Source: Taibaiella sp965229095 (lineage in GTDB: Bacteria > Bacteroidota > Bacteroidia > Chitinophagales > Chitinophagaceae). From it: a stretch of 64,000 nucleotides of DNA. A program made the position numbers and the translations under genes. How positions within the stretch are numbered: position 1 is the stretch's first letter; every line of letters starts with the position of its first letter. Location: the NCBI GenBank assembly GCA_965229095.1, contig OZ245855.1, positions 3,844,001-3,908,000 of the forward strand. Reading direction: 5' to 3'. This document shows, piece after piece, positions 8,575-18,024 of the stretch. The notes under the pieces were generated by a model. It was not told the DNA's origin and ran no database searches. It saw only the letters and a list, made by a program, of their open reading frames with translations.

Positions 8575-11500
8575 TTACTGTTTGCTTATTTTGAAATTCT
8601 GACGATGGGCATCGTCCTGGTAGCGAAACAGGTAATGACCGGCGGAGAGATCCGTTACAGGGATCGTTATTTCCGGTCCGTTCATGGTTACCTGTCGCAG
8701 CAGTCTGCCGGATATATCCATAATGCTGATCGTTGCCGTACCATTTACGGTACCATAAGCATGTATGGTTACCTTATTCATCGCCGGGTTAGGATAGGCG
8801 GTAACCACAAAGCTGCCTTCCTTCACAGTGGCGCTTACTACCTTGCTGTAGCCTTGCTGTCCTCCGTATCCCATCAGCCTTAAGCGGTAATAATTAACGC
8901 CGGATACGGGATGTTCATCTGTAAATACATAGTCGCCGCCGGTTATCGCCTGAGCTTTTACGCTACCGATAGGGGCAAAAGTCCGGCTATCCAAACTGCG
9001 TTCCACATCAAAATAGTCTCCGGCATCTTCCGCAGCCGTGCTCCAGTGTACTTCGTTCTGAGCACCGGTATTGCGGGCGCTGATGTCCTTCAGACGGATG
9101 GCTAACGGCGCATTCTGGTTAGTGGTGATGAAGAACCCGCTAAACCCTGATACCGGGAAGGAAAGCACCCAGTAATTGCCATTCCAGGTAGTTGTGATCA
9201 GGCCATTAGGGATTATCTCTTTCTGTGCCGCATTGTACTGCCCGCCCGGACCATTGGTGCCGGAAGATGCAGCACCGTGGAACTGCATAATACTGATGTT
9301 GGCCTTACCTGTAGTGTCTGTGGGATCTAACGGAAACCGGGTCCAGCCTATGTTATTGCTGGTGAGATAAGTGTTGTAGGCGTTGAATTCAGCCTGGGTT
9401 GCATAAAGCTTAACAATGGCGGCGCCATTGCTTGTCGGCTGCAGGTCGTAGTGGCGCTGCAGGTAGGGCTGTCCCTGGAAGCTTTGTACACTGCCGTCGA
9501 TGGTTACGGCAGCATTTACCGTACCCAGGATATTACCGGCCGGGGCATCGGCGATATCGGCGATAGGTTGGCAGTTGGCATCCGTGTAATTGAAGTCAAT
9601 ACCGTCCATATGCATATTGCTGGCTGTTGCATTCGCTGCCGGAAGGTTATTGCTCATGTTGTTTATCGTTACCACGCTGTTTATGGAAGTATCGTTGCAG
9701 CCATTGTTGCCTATGGCGATCACGCTGTACGTACCGGCATCGCCGGCAACACTGCCGGTCTTGATATAAAGCGCTGCAGTAGCCAAAGGAATATTCACGT
9801 TGTTTTTCCGCCATTGAAATGCAGTAGCATCGGTGGCTGTAACATTTAAAGTAATAGGATTCGTAGTACATATCGCCTGGTTAGCTACGGGTTCTGTGGT
9901 AATGTGGGCATAAGGACGTATGGTTACCGTAGCATTGCCGCTTGCAGTGGCTACACAACCCGCTTTGCTTTTTACATTGACCAGGTTATACTGGAAATTC
10001 CCTGCGGCTGCTGTAGGTACCTGCAGGCTAATGGAAGCAGGGGGGGCTACCGGCCATGAAGTAGTATAGCCGTTGTTCTGACCCTGGTAGGCATTGATCG
10101 CTGTAGAGGTATAGGTCGTCGCCGTGGCATCGTTGAGTATTAGCTGCAGGTTAGTTGCACGGTCCCAACAGCAGTCCTGGCGGTTCACCAGCTCGACGTG
10201 GTCGAGCAAGTAAGCAGCGCCGAGATCTATCTGTACATATTCGTTAGTGCCGGTGTTTTGCGAATGCCAGTAAGTCCCGGCATTATTATCGGTCAGGTTC
10301 GTGATGGGGAAGCCGCTGCTGGTGCTGTTGGCGATACCACCTTTACCCAACGCTACATTCGTACCCGTACCGGCTTCTATGGCCCTGATCTCTGCCAGGT
10401 GCAGGTAGCTGCCGGCGGCTGTGCTGTTTTGCTTTACACGCACGTAACGGATCGCTGCAGTAGCAGGCGTTGTAATCGTCTGGCTGGCGCCGTTGTTTAT
10501 ATTGTAGGTAAAAGTATAAGGCGCTGTGCTGCCCGACCCGGTAAAGGTGATCAGGGGTGAATTGCCGTTAGCGCAGATGGTAGCTGTGCCGCTGATTGTG
10601 GCTGCAGGCGTGGCATCGGTAATGGCAAATACCGTATCGCTGGCAGCACCGCTGCAACCGGCACGGCTTACTTTTACTACGTAAGCAGTAGTACCCAATG
10701 CTGCAACTGTTGATTGTTTTTCCAGGAAGGATGCAGTGGGTACCGCACCGCTGCTTGACCAGGTATAAGTATAGTAGTCCTGCTGCTGCACATTGGCGGG
10801 TGCATTCCATGCGGCCTGGGCCGGAACACCTTTATCATCCGTGAGCGAACCTCCGTTAAAGGAGTAACGTGCTACAAGTGTCTTACCAGTAATGGTCGCA
10901 TCCGCTTTGTTTTTTACGGCCATGATCTCGGTCTGCGAAAGTGGGGCGTTCCAGATACGTACATTGTCCAGGCTGCCGGTAAAAGAACCATAGCCGCCGG
11001 AGCCAATGCTCGGATAGATATTGGGCATAGTACTGGTAAGACCGGTAGCCACCAATGCACCATTAAGATATAGCGAAGGTTGCTTGTTGGTGTACACTAC
11101 TGCTACGTGGGTAAAATCGGTCGAAGATATAGCGCCGTTATAAGCCAGCAGTGCAGGCAGATAGTTGTTGCCATGCTCACAGATATTGATCCCATTTGTT
11201 CCTACCGAAACACCAGCGCCACTATTGTTACCACTCTGGTAGGGCATAATAGCATATTGCTGTCCGCTGATCCCCGCAGTACCGCTTGTACTTTGTGTAA
11301 GCGTTGCCAGTGTGCCGCCGGGCTTTACCCAGAACTCCATAGTAAAGCTATTGGATACAGAGGTGATGTTGGCGAGGCCAGCATTGCCAGCATTGCTGTT
11401 GTTAAAGACAGCGACTTCTTTGTAGGGCGCCAGACCGGATGCATAAAGATCCACTGGACTACCCGCACAATTGTTCAACATGGTATCAAAGGCTGTGGCC

Positions 11501-13692
11501 ACATACGTAGGTGTTACATTAACCGTTACCGGTACCCGTGATGTTGCGCTGCAGGTCATGCCATAGCTGATGAATACCACGCCCACATCGTCCCAGGTAC
11601 CTTGTGTATGGGCTACGTTGCTGCAGAGGATGGGGTTGGTATAGCTGCTGCCACCACCGCCATCTCCCGAAGAAGTACCGCCGCCGCCGCCATACCAGCC
11701 GCCGCCGCCGGAACCGCCGGTGTGCTGGCTGCTGTAGGCACCCGAGCGTCCGCCCTGGCCGAAGGCGCCATTAAGACCTGCATTGATGTTGGTAGTAACC
11801 CCATTCATGATACCGCCGATACCACCAGTGGATTGCGTACCGCCGGTACCGTAAGATGCACCGGACCCCACATTCATCATACCGCCATCCTGGCCTATGA
11901 GGCCGCCGCCCTGTCCCTGGTTGGCGTTCAGGTTGACCGTACCGTTGTTACGGCCGGCGCCACCACCGCCACCGGCTACCAGTACCCTGTCGGTCAGGCT
12001 GGTACCGCCGATGCGGATATCCGTGGCATCGCCGCCCCGTGCCCCGATGTAAGTGCCGGAAGTAACGGCCCTAAGGCCACCGCCGTTGAAGTTTTCTTTT
12101 CCACCCACATAGATATTAAGCACCTGTCCGGGTGTTACATTCATGATGGCCTGTACCCGTCCGCCCTTGCTGTTATAAGGCTTGGTGGCGGGCAATGTTT
12201 CTCCGGCCGAACCGTAGGCATCTACCTTAATAGTAGTTACGCCGGGTGGTACAGTCCAGGTTTGTACGGCACCGGTATAAGAGAACGTGGCGCTGTATTG
12301 CACCGGTACCCCTTCTGCGTAGTAAGTAGTGGTTACTGCCGGTGTTACGGGCAGGGAAGTATCCGAAGTAGTAGTGCCCAGCAAGGTACCGCCGGTGGGT
12401 GCATCATACCACCTGATCAATCCCAGGTAGGTCGCTTTCAACCGGCTGGTGGCGCCCCCGCAAATGGATGCAGGCGTTGCCGTCACACTGGAAGCCTGGG
12501 TTGCTGCTACACTTATTTTTATTTCCTTCCGGGCGCCGTTGCTGCCCGATACCCAAAAAGATTTGTTTGCTGTCAGGTTGCCGGTATTATAGCTTGCATT
12601 AGACGACAGCAGGGTACCGCCGCTTGCAGCATCGTACCAATTGAATGGCCCGGTCCCTGTTGCGGTAAGCGTAGTACCGGTCCCGTTGCATACTGTAGTG
12701 TTGCCGCTTACCGTTACCAGGCTGCTCAGGGTAACGACCTGGTTCGCTGTAGCATTGCAGCCAAAGCCATCGGTGGAAGTGACCGTATAGGTAGTCGTTT
12801 GTGTAGGCACTACATAAACAGAGTTGCCGGACAAGCCACTGGCATTACCATTATTGGGCGACCAGGTAAAGGTCGCCGGCAAGGTGGTCGAACAGGTAAG
12901 GTTGATCACCGTTCCTTCCGGTACGGTGGCATTGCTGCCCGCCGTAAGCCCGATCTGGGGCCTGGTGGTAACGATCACGGTATCGGTAGTGGTGCAGCCC
13001 GAACCGGTGCCGGATACTATATAGGTGGTGGTACTGGTCGGCGATACGCTCACAGAAGCGCCGCTGAGGTTACCGGGGTTCCATACATAAGTATTAGCAC
13101 CTGATGCGGTCAAAGTAGTGCTATAGCCGGGACAGATGGTTACATCTGCGGAAGCCACCGTTTTGTTAACCGTGACTGTTCTGGTGACAGCCGCAGAACA
13201 TCCGCTCGCGGTACCCGTTACTGTATAATCTGTATTCACTGTCGGGCTGACGCTAAGAGCGGCATTGGTAGCGCCGCCAGGACTCCAGAGATAAGTGGTA
13301 GCGCCGGTAGCGGTAAGCGTAATGCTGCTACCCGCACATACGGAAGCGTTGACCGGGTTAATAGATACTGTTGGTGTCTGATCCACGGTAACCGCTACAT
13401 CCGTACGGGGGCCGGTTACTCCGCCCACGGTTTGTTCCACATACCAATGGTACACGCCTGCGGTACTTTGCATCGGGATGGTGTAGCCGGCCGCAGAGCT
13501 TTTGAGGTTGCCCCCGACAGGTGCATCCCACCAGCGGAAGGTAGCGCCCGCCTGTCCGGTGGCGGTAAGCGTTGTTGCATTGCCCGTACAGATCGTCGTT
13601 GTACCCGTATAACCAGGCGCCGGCGGTTGTGCATAAAGCGGACCGGCTACCAGGCAACAGGCCAGTAACAAGAAGAGAAAAAATCTTTTCAT
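8575..13692 (-). CDS. Giant T9SS surface protein with Ig-like, Gly-rich, LamG and discoidin domains
   Basis: This is a 1705-residue exported protein with a signal peptide (1-21). In order it shows Ig-like/PKD-like repeats (about 25-500, each with a conserved Cys and TxTATG pattern), a glycine-rich region (about 510-690, runs of GGGG and GG repeats), and a LamG/concanavalin-like domain (about 775-940, starting FTMEFWVKPGG). These are followed by an F5/8 type C discoidin-like domain (about 1080-1195, with LTDNNAGTYWHSQ), another Ig-like domain (about 1260-1345), a beta-sandwich segment (about 1370-1530) and a T9SS type A sorting domain (last about 80 residues, AYPNPAMNKVTIH). LamG and discoidin domains usually bind carbohydrate, so a role in adhesion to glycans or surfaces is likely. 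No enzyme motif was seen. It is transcribed alone. Confidence 0.85.
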   Translation of the reverse strand: MKRFFLFLLLACCLVAGPLYAQPPAPGYTGTTTICTGNATTLTATGQAGATFRWWDAPVGGNLKSSAAGYTIPMQSTAGVYHWYVEQTVGGVTGPRTDVAVTVDQTPTVSINPVNASVCAGSSITLTATGATTYLWSPGGATNAALSVSPTVNTDYTVTGTASGCSAAVTRTVTVNKTVASADVTICPGYSTTLTASGANTYVWNPGNLSGASVSVSPTSTTTYIVSGTGSGCTTTDTVIVTTRPQIGLTAGSNATVPEGTVINLTCSTTLPATFTWSPNNGNASGLSGNSVYVVPTQTTTYTVTSTDGFGCNATANQVVTLSSLVTVSGNTTVCNGTGTTLTATGTGPFNWYDAASGGTLLSSNASYNTGNLTANKSFWVSGSNGARKEIKISVAATQASSVTATPASICGGATSRLKATYLGLIRWYDAPTGGTLLGTTTSDTSLPVTPAVTTTYYAEGVPVQYSATFSYTGAVQTWTVPPGVTTIKVDAYGSAGETLPATKPYNSKGGRVQAIMNVTPGQVLNIYVGGKENFNGGGLRAVTSGTYIGARGGDATDIRIGGTSLTDRVLVAGGGGGAGRNNGTVNLNANQGQGGGLIGQDGGMMNVGSGASYGTGGTQSTGGIGGIMNGVTTNINAGLNGAFGQGGRSGAYSSQHTGGSGGGGWYGGGGGTSSGDGGGGSSYTNPILCSNVAHTQGTWDDVGVVFISYGMTCSATSRVPVTVNVTPTYVATAFDTMLNNCAGSPVDLYASGLAPYKEVAVFNNSNAGNAGLANITSVSNSFTMEFWVKPGGTLATLTQSTSGTAGISGQQYAIMPYQSGNNSGAGVSVGTNGINICEHGNNYLPALLAYNGAISSTDFTHVAVVYTNKQPSLYLNGALVATGLTSTMPNIYPSIGSGGYGSFTGSLDNVRIWNAPLSQTEIMAVKNKADATITGKTLVARYSFNGGSLTDDKGVPAQAAWNAPANVQQQDYYTYTWSSSGAVPTASFLEKQSTVAALGTTAYVVKVSRAGCSGAASDTVFAITDATPAATISGTATICANGNSPLITFTGSGSTAPYTFTYNINNGASQTITTPATAAIRYVRVKQNSTAAGSYLHLAEIRAIEAGTGTNVALGKGGIANSTSSGFPITNLTDNNAGTYWHSQNTGTNEYVQIDLGAAYLLDHVELVNRQDCCWDRATNLQLILNDATATTYTSTAINAYQGQNNGYTTSWPVAPPASISLQVPTAAAGNFQYNLVNVKSKAGCVATASGNATVTIRPYAHITTEPVANQAICTTNPITLNVTATDATAFQWRKNNVNIPLATAALYIKTGSVAGDAGTYSVIAIGNNGCNDTSINSVVTINNMSNNLPAANATASNMHMDGIDFNYTDANCQPIADIADAPAGNILGTVNAAVTIDGSVQSFQGQPYLQRHYDLQPTSNGAAIVKLYATQAEFNAYNTYLTSNNIGWTRFPLDPTDTTGKANISIMQFHGAASSGTNGPGGQYNAAQKEIIPNGLITTTWNGNYWVLSFPVSGFSGFFITTNQNAPLAIRLKDISARNTGAQNEVHWSTAAEDAGDYFDVERSLDSRTFAPIGSVKAQAITGGDYVFTDEHPVSGVNYYRLRLMGYGGQQGYSKVVSATVKEGSFVVTAYPNPAMNKVTIHAYGTVNGTATISIMDISGRLLRQVTMNGPEITIPVTDLSAGHYLFRYQDDAHRQNFKISKQ

Positions 13693-14055
13693 CGAATGAA
13701 TTTATTGGTGGCTAAAGCATCAAAATTACAAATACTTTAACTAAAATGTTAAAAAGTAAAAATGTTGACTAAGATTTTAAACATGTTTTCTGCGTTCATT
13801 ATTAGTGGATAAAACATGAGTGCCTTTATCCTCTTCCATCATTTGTTAACATGGATAGGTATTGATTACATTGATTATTGTAATCAAAAAATAAAAGACC
13901 GACCACAGGAAACAGTAGTAAAAGGAAATGGGTACAAGAAAAGAATTGCGAAAATCCCGCTACGAAGGAGCGCTTAAAAAGGAAGAATGGTGCTCATAAA
14001 GGCAGAGGCATGGGATGGGTAGCAAAAAATCTGTCTTAGTTGGGGGGCTGGCCTT
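13693..14055. other. Intergenic stretch without a recognised gene
   Basis: These 363 bases hold the upstream region of the giant surface protein and the downstream region of the flavoprotein operon. It is A+T rich near the surface-protein start. I see no tRNA, repeat or convincing reading frame. Confidence 0.6.
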
Positions 14056-15141
14056 CTACATCCCCAAGGTATTCATCAGCTCTCTTGCCGCGGCGGCCCC
14101 CGCACGATTGGCGCCGATAGTGGAAGCGGAAGGCCCATAACCCGGCAAGTGGATCCGGGGCTCTTTAGCCACCATGGTGGCCAGTCGGCCGGCCATAATA
14201 ATACCGCCGTTCTCTTCCCTCGGCAGTACAGGCTTTAAATGTTCCAGGGCGCTTTTAAAACCAGTATTCCAAAGAATGACGTCAGCCTTTTCTTCTTTTC
14301 CATCTTCCCATTTCACGCCGTCCCTGGTGATCTCGCTAAACATGGGGAAACGTTGGAGCACGCCTCTTTTTTTCATATCCAGGATCTCGGGAGAAAGCGG
14401 TAAGCCGGTGACTGAAACGACCGATAAAGGCGGCAAGCCCATTCTTACTCTTTCTTCTACCATAGCCACCGCATTATGACCGGCTGCATCGTCAAAAGGC
14501 CCTTCCCTGAATTCGGGCGGCCGGCGGGTAACCCATGTAGTAGTGGTGACTTTTGAAATCTGGTCCAGCAACTGGATGGCGGAAATCCCCGCCCCTACGA
14601 CAATAACGTGTTTACCTTTAAAATAATCGGCTGTTTTAAAATCTTTGGTATGCAATTGCTCCCCCTGGAAAAGCCGTGCGCCGGGGTATTCCGGGATGTA
14701 AGGATTTTCCCAGGTGCCGGTTGCATTGATGATGCCCAGGGCGGAGAATAAGGTGGTGGATGAATCGATATAAAACCGCTCCTGGTGCAGGTAAACACTG
14801 TCGACCTTTAACGGACGATATACACGGATGCCAAATTGCTTTTCGTACAGGTCATAGTAATGGGGTACTGCTACACTGGCCTGCACTTCCGAGTTTTGTG
14901 CACCCATAATCGTTTGCTCGAAAGACATACCGGGCAGATCGTGTATCCTGTTGACCGTGCTTAGCGTGAGCGAAGGCCAGCGGTATTGCCAGGCGCCGCC
15001 GGGCTGTGGCGCTTCGTCAAGGACAATGAAGCCGGGACCGATCTCCAGGCCCAGCTTCTTCAAATGATAGGCGGCAGACAGTCCCGCCTGCCCGGCGCCT
15101 ATTACCACAATTTTGGTTTTATATCGGATTTTATTGATCAT
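14056..15141 (-). CDS. Flavin-containing NAD(P)-dependent monooxygenase-like oxidoreductase
   Basis: This 361-residue protein has two Rossmann motifs: GAGQAGLSAAYHL near residues 16-28 for FAD, and VVGAGISAIQLL near 175 for NAD(P). Their spacing and the intervening WQYRWPSLTL and PEYPGARLFQGEQLH segments match the flavin monooxygenase/YhiQ-type family. It should be a soluble FAD enzyme that oxidises a small molecule, a quinone or a sulphur compound; the substrate is not visible. It follows the LLM-class flavin enzyme gene by 13 bases on the same strand, so the two form an operon and may act in one pathway, perhaps detoxification or catabolism of a heteroatom-containing compound. Confidence 0.82.
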   Translation of the reverse strand: MINKIRYKTKIVVIGAGQAGLSAAYHLKKLGLEIGPGFIVLDEAPQPGGAWQYRWPSLTLSTVNRIHDLPGMSFEQTIMGAQNSEVQASVAVPHYYDLYEKQFGIRVYRPLKVDSVYLHQERFYIDSSTTLFSALGIINATGTWENPYIPEYPGARLFQGEQLHTKDFKTADYFKGKHVIVVGAGISAIQLLDQISKVTTTTWVTRRPPEFREGPFDDAAGHNAVAMVEERVRMGLPPLSVVSVTGLPLSPEILDMKKRGVLQRFPMFSEITRDGVKWEDGKEEKADVILWNTGFKSALEHLKPVLPREENGGIIMAGRLATMVAKEPRIHLPGYGPSASTIGANRAGAAAARELMNTLGM

Positions 15142-15154
15142 CGATCTGCTGTGT

Positions 15155-16177
15155 TTACCGCCAGCCCAGGCCGGGTGCTACATGTTCCAATATGGCCGAA
15201 AGCACGTGTATATTGTAATCCACACCTAAAGTATTGGGGATCGTCAGTAGCACAGTGTCTGCTTCCCGGATCGCTTCGTCTTTAGCCAGTTCTTCGATGA
15301 GCTGGTCCGGCTCCGCAACATAGCTCCGGCCAAAAATGGCACGTCTGTCCCCTTCCAGGGTGCCTATCTGGTCGGCCTTGCCGCCATCCTGGCCAAAATA
15401 ATAACGGTCCTGGTCGTTGACCAATGCAAAAATGGACCGGCTAACCGAAACCCTCGGTTCCCGCTGATGTCCAGCCTCTTTCCAGGCCTGTTTGAACAAC
15501 CGGATCTGCTCGGCCTGCTGCACATGAAAGGGCTTGCCGCTTTCATCAAATTTGAGCGTAGAACTTTGCAGGTTCATACCCACCTGGCCAGCCCATACCG
15601 CCGTAGCATCGGATGCCGATCCCCACCAGATGCGGTCCCGCAAATCAGGGGAAAAGGGCTCTAAACGCAACAGCCCGGGCGGGTTGGGAAACATAGGATT
15701 GGGGCTAGGCTGGGCAAAGCCTTTGCCTTTCAATTGCTCAAAAAATTCCAGTCCTTTCCGGCGGCCCATGTCGGCATCAGTTTCTCCAACGGCCGGTTCA
15801 TAGCCAAAATAGCGCCAGCCATCGATCACCTGTTCGGGCGAGCCCCTGCTGATCCCCAGTTGCAAGCGTCCCCGGGAAATCAGGTCGGCGGCGCCGGCAT
15901 CTTCGACCATATACAATGGATTTTCGTACCGCATATCGATAACACCTGTACCGATCTCGATCTTGCTGGTTTTGGCACCGATTGCGGCCAGTAAAGGAAA
16001 GGGAGACGCCAATTGCCTTGCAAAGTGATGCACCCGGAAATAAGCGCCATCGATACCCATTTCTTCAGCGGCTACGGCCAGGTCAATGGACTGCAGCAAA
16101 GTGTCGTTTGCCGTTTTGGTGCTATAAGACGGATGGTTTGCCCAATGCCCAAACGATAAAAAGCCTATTTTTTTCAT
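15155..16177 (-). CDS. LLM-class flavin-dependent oxidoreductase
   Basis: About 340 residues in the luciferase-like monooxygenase family, which use reduced FMN and oxygen. The frame is open further upstream, but MKKIGFLSFGHW is the family-like start, so the ATG at 16177 was chosen; the ATG at 16189 is an alternative. Typical features are FRVHHFARQLASPFPLLAAIGAKT (key part VHHFARQ), IEIGTGVIDMRYENP and RLQLGISRGSPEQV. The neighbouring flavin oxidoreductase is 13 bases downstream, suggesting that the pair share a pathway. The related group includes alkane-sulphonate and unknown-substrate enzymes, so the substrate is left open. Confidence 0.85.
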   Translation of the reverse strand: MKKIGFLSFGHWANHPSYSTKTANDTLLQSIDLAVAAEEMGIDGAYFRVHHFARQLASPFPLLAAIGAKTSKIEIGTGVIDMRYENPLYMVEDAGAADLISRGRLQLGISRGSPEQVIDGWRYFGYEPAVGETDADMGRRKGLEFFEQLKGKGFAQPSPNPMFPNPPGLLRLEPFSPDLRDRIWWGSASDATAVWAGQVGMNLQSSTLKFDESGKPFHVQQAEQIRLFKQAWKEAGHQREPRVSVSRSIFALVNDQDRYYFGQDGGKADQIGTLEGDRRAIFGRSYVAEPDQLIEELAKDEAIREADTVLLTIPNTLGVDYNIHVLSAILEHVAPGLGWR

Positions 16178-16550
16178 CTGATTATTCATTTGTTCGGTAT
16201 TCAATCGCTTATTCGGAGCGATATAATTTCCAAATGTAGGGAACACCGGCATCTTTGGGGTTATCGTTGTATAGACAGTAATTATTCTTTGCACATGTGT
16301 TTTGGCATTCGTACAGCACTGTCAAGTCCGCAACCATTACGTTTGTAAAAACGGTTTTTGGTAATCCTGGCGCGAAGCGTCATCCGAATTTTGCAGCAAC
16401 AAAAATCGAATGACCCCTACTTAACACAAAAGCGATGAACCCTATTTTGATTGTTTAAGAACGCGGCTTGCACCACGCTCTTTTGCTGGGTATAGACTAA
16501 ACACTTATAAATATACTGTTGTTTACTGCAAGTGAAACATGCCCCCGGGT

Positions 16551-16901
16551 TTACAGGTTGATATACCATTGGCTTATGGGAGAAAGGAACAAAATTAAGG
16601 CTGCCGATTGGCCGATAAAGCTAAAACCAATGGGCTTCAGATCCAGGTTCTTCCTTTTTAGCATGATGTAGCCATTAGCCAGGCCGAACCAAAGCAACAG
16701 CGATAACAGCCAAATGATGAGTGCCCCATTAATGAATGGCGTATAAACAGCGTAAATAGGGAGTTGCCCGGGTCTTGGATTTTTATAAGACGGTAGCCGT
16801 CCCAGGATAAAAGCAGCATGGAAATAAAGCGAAAGAATAGACAGGAAATATATCCAGGGAATGATGCCCAGCAGATAAAAAAGGTTCTTTCGGATATTCA
16901 T
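16551..16901 (-). CDS. Small multi-pass membrane protein of unknown function
   Basis: This 116-residue protein has three clear hydrophobic stretches: about residues 7-31, 57-78 and 92-112. Between the first and second is a charged loop with SYKNPRPGQLP. The profile is that of an integral inner-membrane protein. I do not recognise a family. It stands alone between the flavoprotein operon and the tRNA-Leu associated region. Confidence 0.6.
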   Translation of the reverse strand: MNIRKNLFYLLGIIPWIYFLSILSLYFHAAFILGRLPSYKNPRPGQLPIYAVYTPFINGALIIWLLSLLLWFGLANGYIMLKRKNLDLKPIGFSFIGQSAALILFLSPISQWYINL

Positions 16902-17018
16902 CAGGTCTTATTTGAAAAAATAACGACCCGATACTGTTTTTATTGCTGCGCCAAGCGACATCGACCTGTTTGAAACATCGACCTATAGCCGTCAGGTGGA
17001 TGTTTTTTTGTTGTCCCT

Positions 17019-17093
17019 ATGTTGTACCTAATAAAAAAGCCGATCCGAGAGGATCGGCTACAATTCGTGCCCTGGTGGGACTTGAACCGCACT
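17019..17093. repeat. Copy A: terminator plus degenerate tRNA-Leu 3' end (possible att relic)
   Basis: ATGTTGTACCTAATAAAAAA is followed by a GCCGATCC/GGATCGGC hairpin (17038-17059) and then GTGCCCTGGTGGGACTTGAA, a degenerate copy of the 3' end of tRNA-Leu. The same order occurs at 19761-19855 and at the intact tRNA at 20534-20647. The tRNA part has small deletions and substitutions, so it is not a functional tRNA. It may be the far boundary of an element inserted at the tRNA 3' end. Confidence 0.65.
17038..17059 (-). terminator. Terminator of the sigma/ClpP operon
   Basis: AGCCGATCC-GAGA-GGATCGGCT is followed by six T on the minus strand. It lies about 50 bases past the stop of the ClpP-like gene. 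Confidence 0.75.
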
Positions 17094-17110
17094 ACTATGC
17101 CTCCGGCGGG

Positions 17111-17776
17111 TTACGCCTGAGGCTGCTTGAACCCGATGGCTCCCCGATCCTTCCCCGGTGCTTGAAAAAGAATTTTGGTCTGGACCTCGTCCAGTGCGAT
17201 AAGGTCGTTGGTATCTCCCAGCACCTCATCGATAAAGCCATAATGCAGGGCTTCTATTGAGTTCATGAACCGGTCGCGGCGGAACAACTCTTCTATTTCT
17301 TCCCGACTGCGGCCGGAGAATTTTCCCATCAGGTGGAAGATCTGGTTCTGTAGCCGCTCCTGCTCCTTGTACGCGATGCGTACGTCTTCCGTATATCCCT
17401 TTGCGCCGCCGCCGGTCGGGTGCATATGGATGGTTGCGTGGGGTAGGGCATAGCGCTGTCCTTTCCGTCCAGCCGTCAGCAGGAACGTGCTCATGCTGCC
17501 GCAGAAGCCCATGGCTACCGTGGCTACCGGCGACTTCAGCTTCAGCATGGTATCGTAGATCGCAAAGCCGCCATAGACGATCCCTCCCGGGCTGTTCAGG
17601 TAGAGCATGATGGGATTGTGGTTCTCGCTATCGAGGTACAGCAGTTGCGCTACAACCAGGTTGGCGACGTTTTCTTCTATGGCCGTTCCGAGGTAGACGA
17701 TCCGCTCTTTCAGCAGTAGGCTATAGATATCGTAGGCGCCCCTGGTTGCGCTGTCGATGACAGTTGGTATGATCAT
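17111..17776 (-). CDS. ClpP-family serine protease
   Basis: This 221-residue ClpP-like peptidase keeps the whole triad: Ser94 in GFCGSMSTFLL, His119 in IHMHPTGG and Asp168 in RRDRFM. The spacings are 25 and 49 residues, the same as in E. coli ClpP. The substrate-groove motif NSPGG (61-65) is present. The IHQP of typical ClpP is changed to MHPT. ClpP normally assembles into a 14-subunit chamber fed by an AAA+ unfoldase, but no clpX or clpA lies nearby, so this is probably an accessory paralogue. Its ATG overlaps the stop of the preceding gene by four bases, which in turn overlaps a sigma-factor gene. Translational coupling argues that it acts with them, perhaps degrading or processing the small middle protein. 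Confidence 0.88.
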   Translation of the reverse strand: MIIPTVIDSATRGAYDIYSLLLKERIVYLGTAIEENVANLVVAQLLYLDSENHNPIMLYLNSPGGIVYGGFAIYDTMLKLKSPVATVAMGFCGSMSTFLLTAGRKGQRYALPHATIHMHPTGGGAKGYTEDVRIAYKEQERLQNQIFHLMGKFSGRSREEIEELFRRDRFMNSIEALHYGFIDEVLGDTNDLIALDEVQTKILFQAPGKDRGAIGFKQPQA

Positions 17777-18024
17777 ATGGTTTTTATTTGATGGACAAAA
17801 TCGGGTTCGTTCAGCAGCCGCTGATACATTTCTTCAAGCCGTCGTCGTTCCTCCTTCCGGGCGTAGCGACGGATCAGCCGGTGCGCTATGCGCTGTGCTT
17901 CCAGGTTTTCCGCGATGGCTTCATCCAGCAGCAGGTTGGTCTCAAACACCAGCTCCTCTTCTTTGCTGAGCCGCCCGAGCAGGTATTGATCGATGAGGTA
18001 TACCTCGTTCAGTTCACTGCGCAT
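17773..18024 (-). CDS. Small soluble protein, possible anti-sigma-like factor
   Basis: This is an 83-residue protein starting MRSELNEVYLIDQYL. This ATG was chosen because it overlaps the end of the sigma-factor gene by 11 bases; a longer frame upstream lies inside that gene. The first half (LIDQYLLGRLSKEEELVFE) resembles the N-terminal segment found in many Bacteroidota anti-sigma-like proteins. The rest is a charged, probably helical region rich in Arg and Glu. There is no membrane segment and no zinc-finger motif. Its position between a sigma factor and a protease suggests that it restrains the sigma factor or is a protease substrate. That role is inferred. Confidence 0.65.
   Translation of the reverse strand: MRSELNEVYLIDQYLLGRLSKEEELVFETNLLLDEAIAENLEAQRIAHRLIRRYARKEERRRLEEMYQRLLNEPDFVHQIKTI

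Noticed and set aside
11602..13104. A 500-codon plus-strand frame within the giant surface protein
   Set aside because: It is antisense to a repeat-rich GC-biased gene and reads as low-complexity Ala/Gly/Arg without a family.
13816..13983. A short frame starting MSAFILFHHLL in the region upstream of the giant surface protein
   Set aside because: The ending is rich in Lys and Arg without structure, and nothing around it supports translation.
17066..17093. A possible second tRNA-Leu gene
   Set aside because: Only the acceptor/T-arm part is present and it has deletions. No D arm or anticodon arm follows, so it is a fragment, not a gene.
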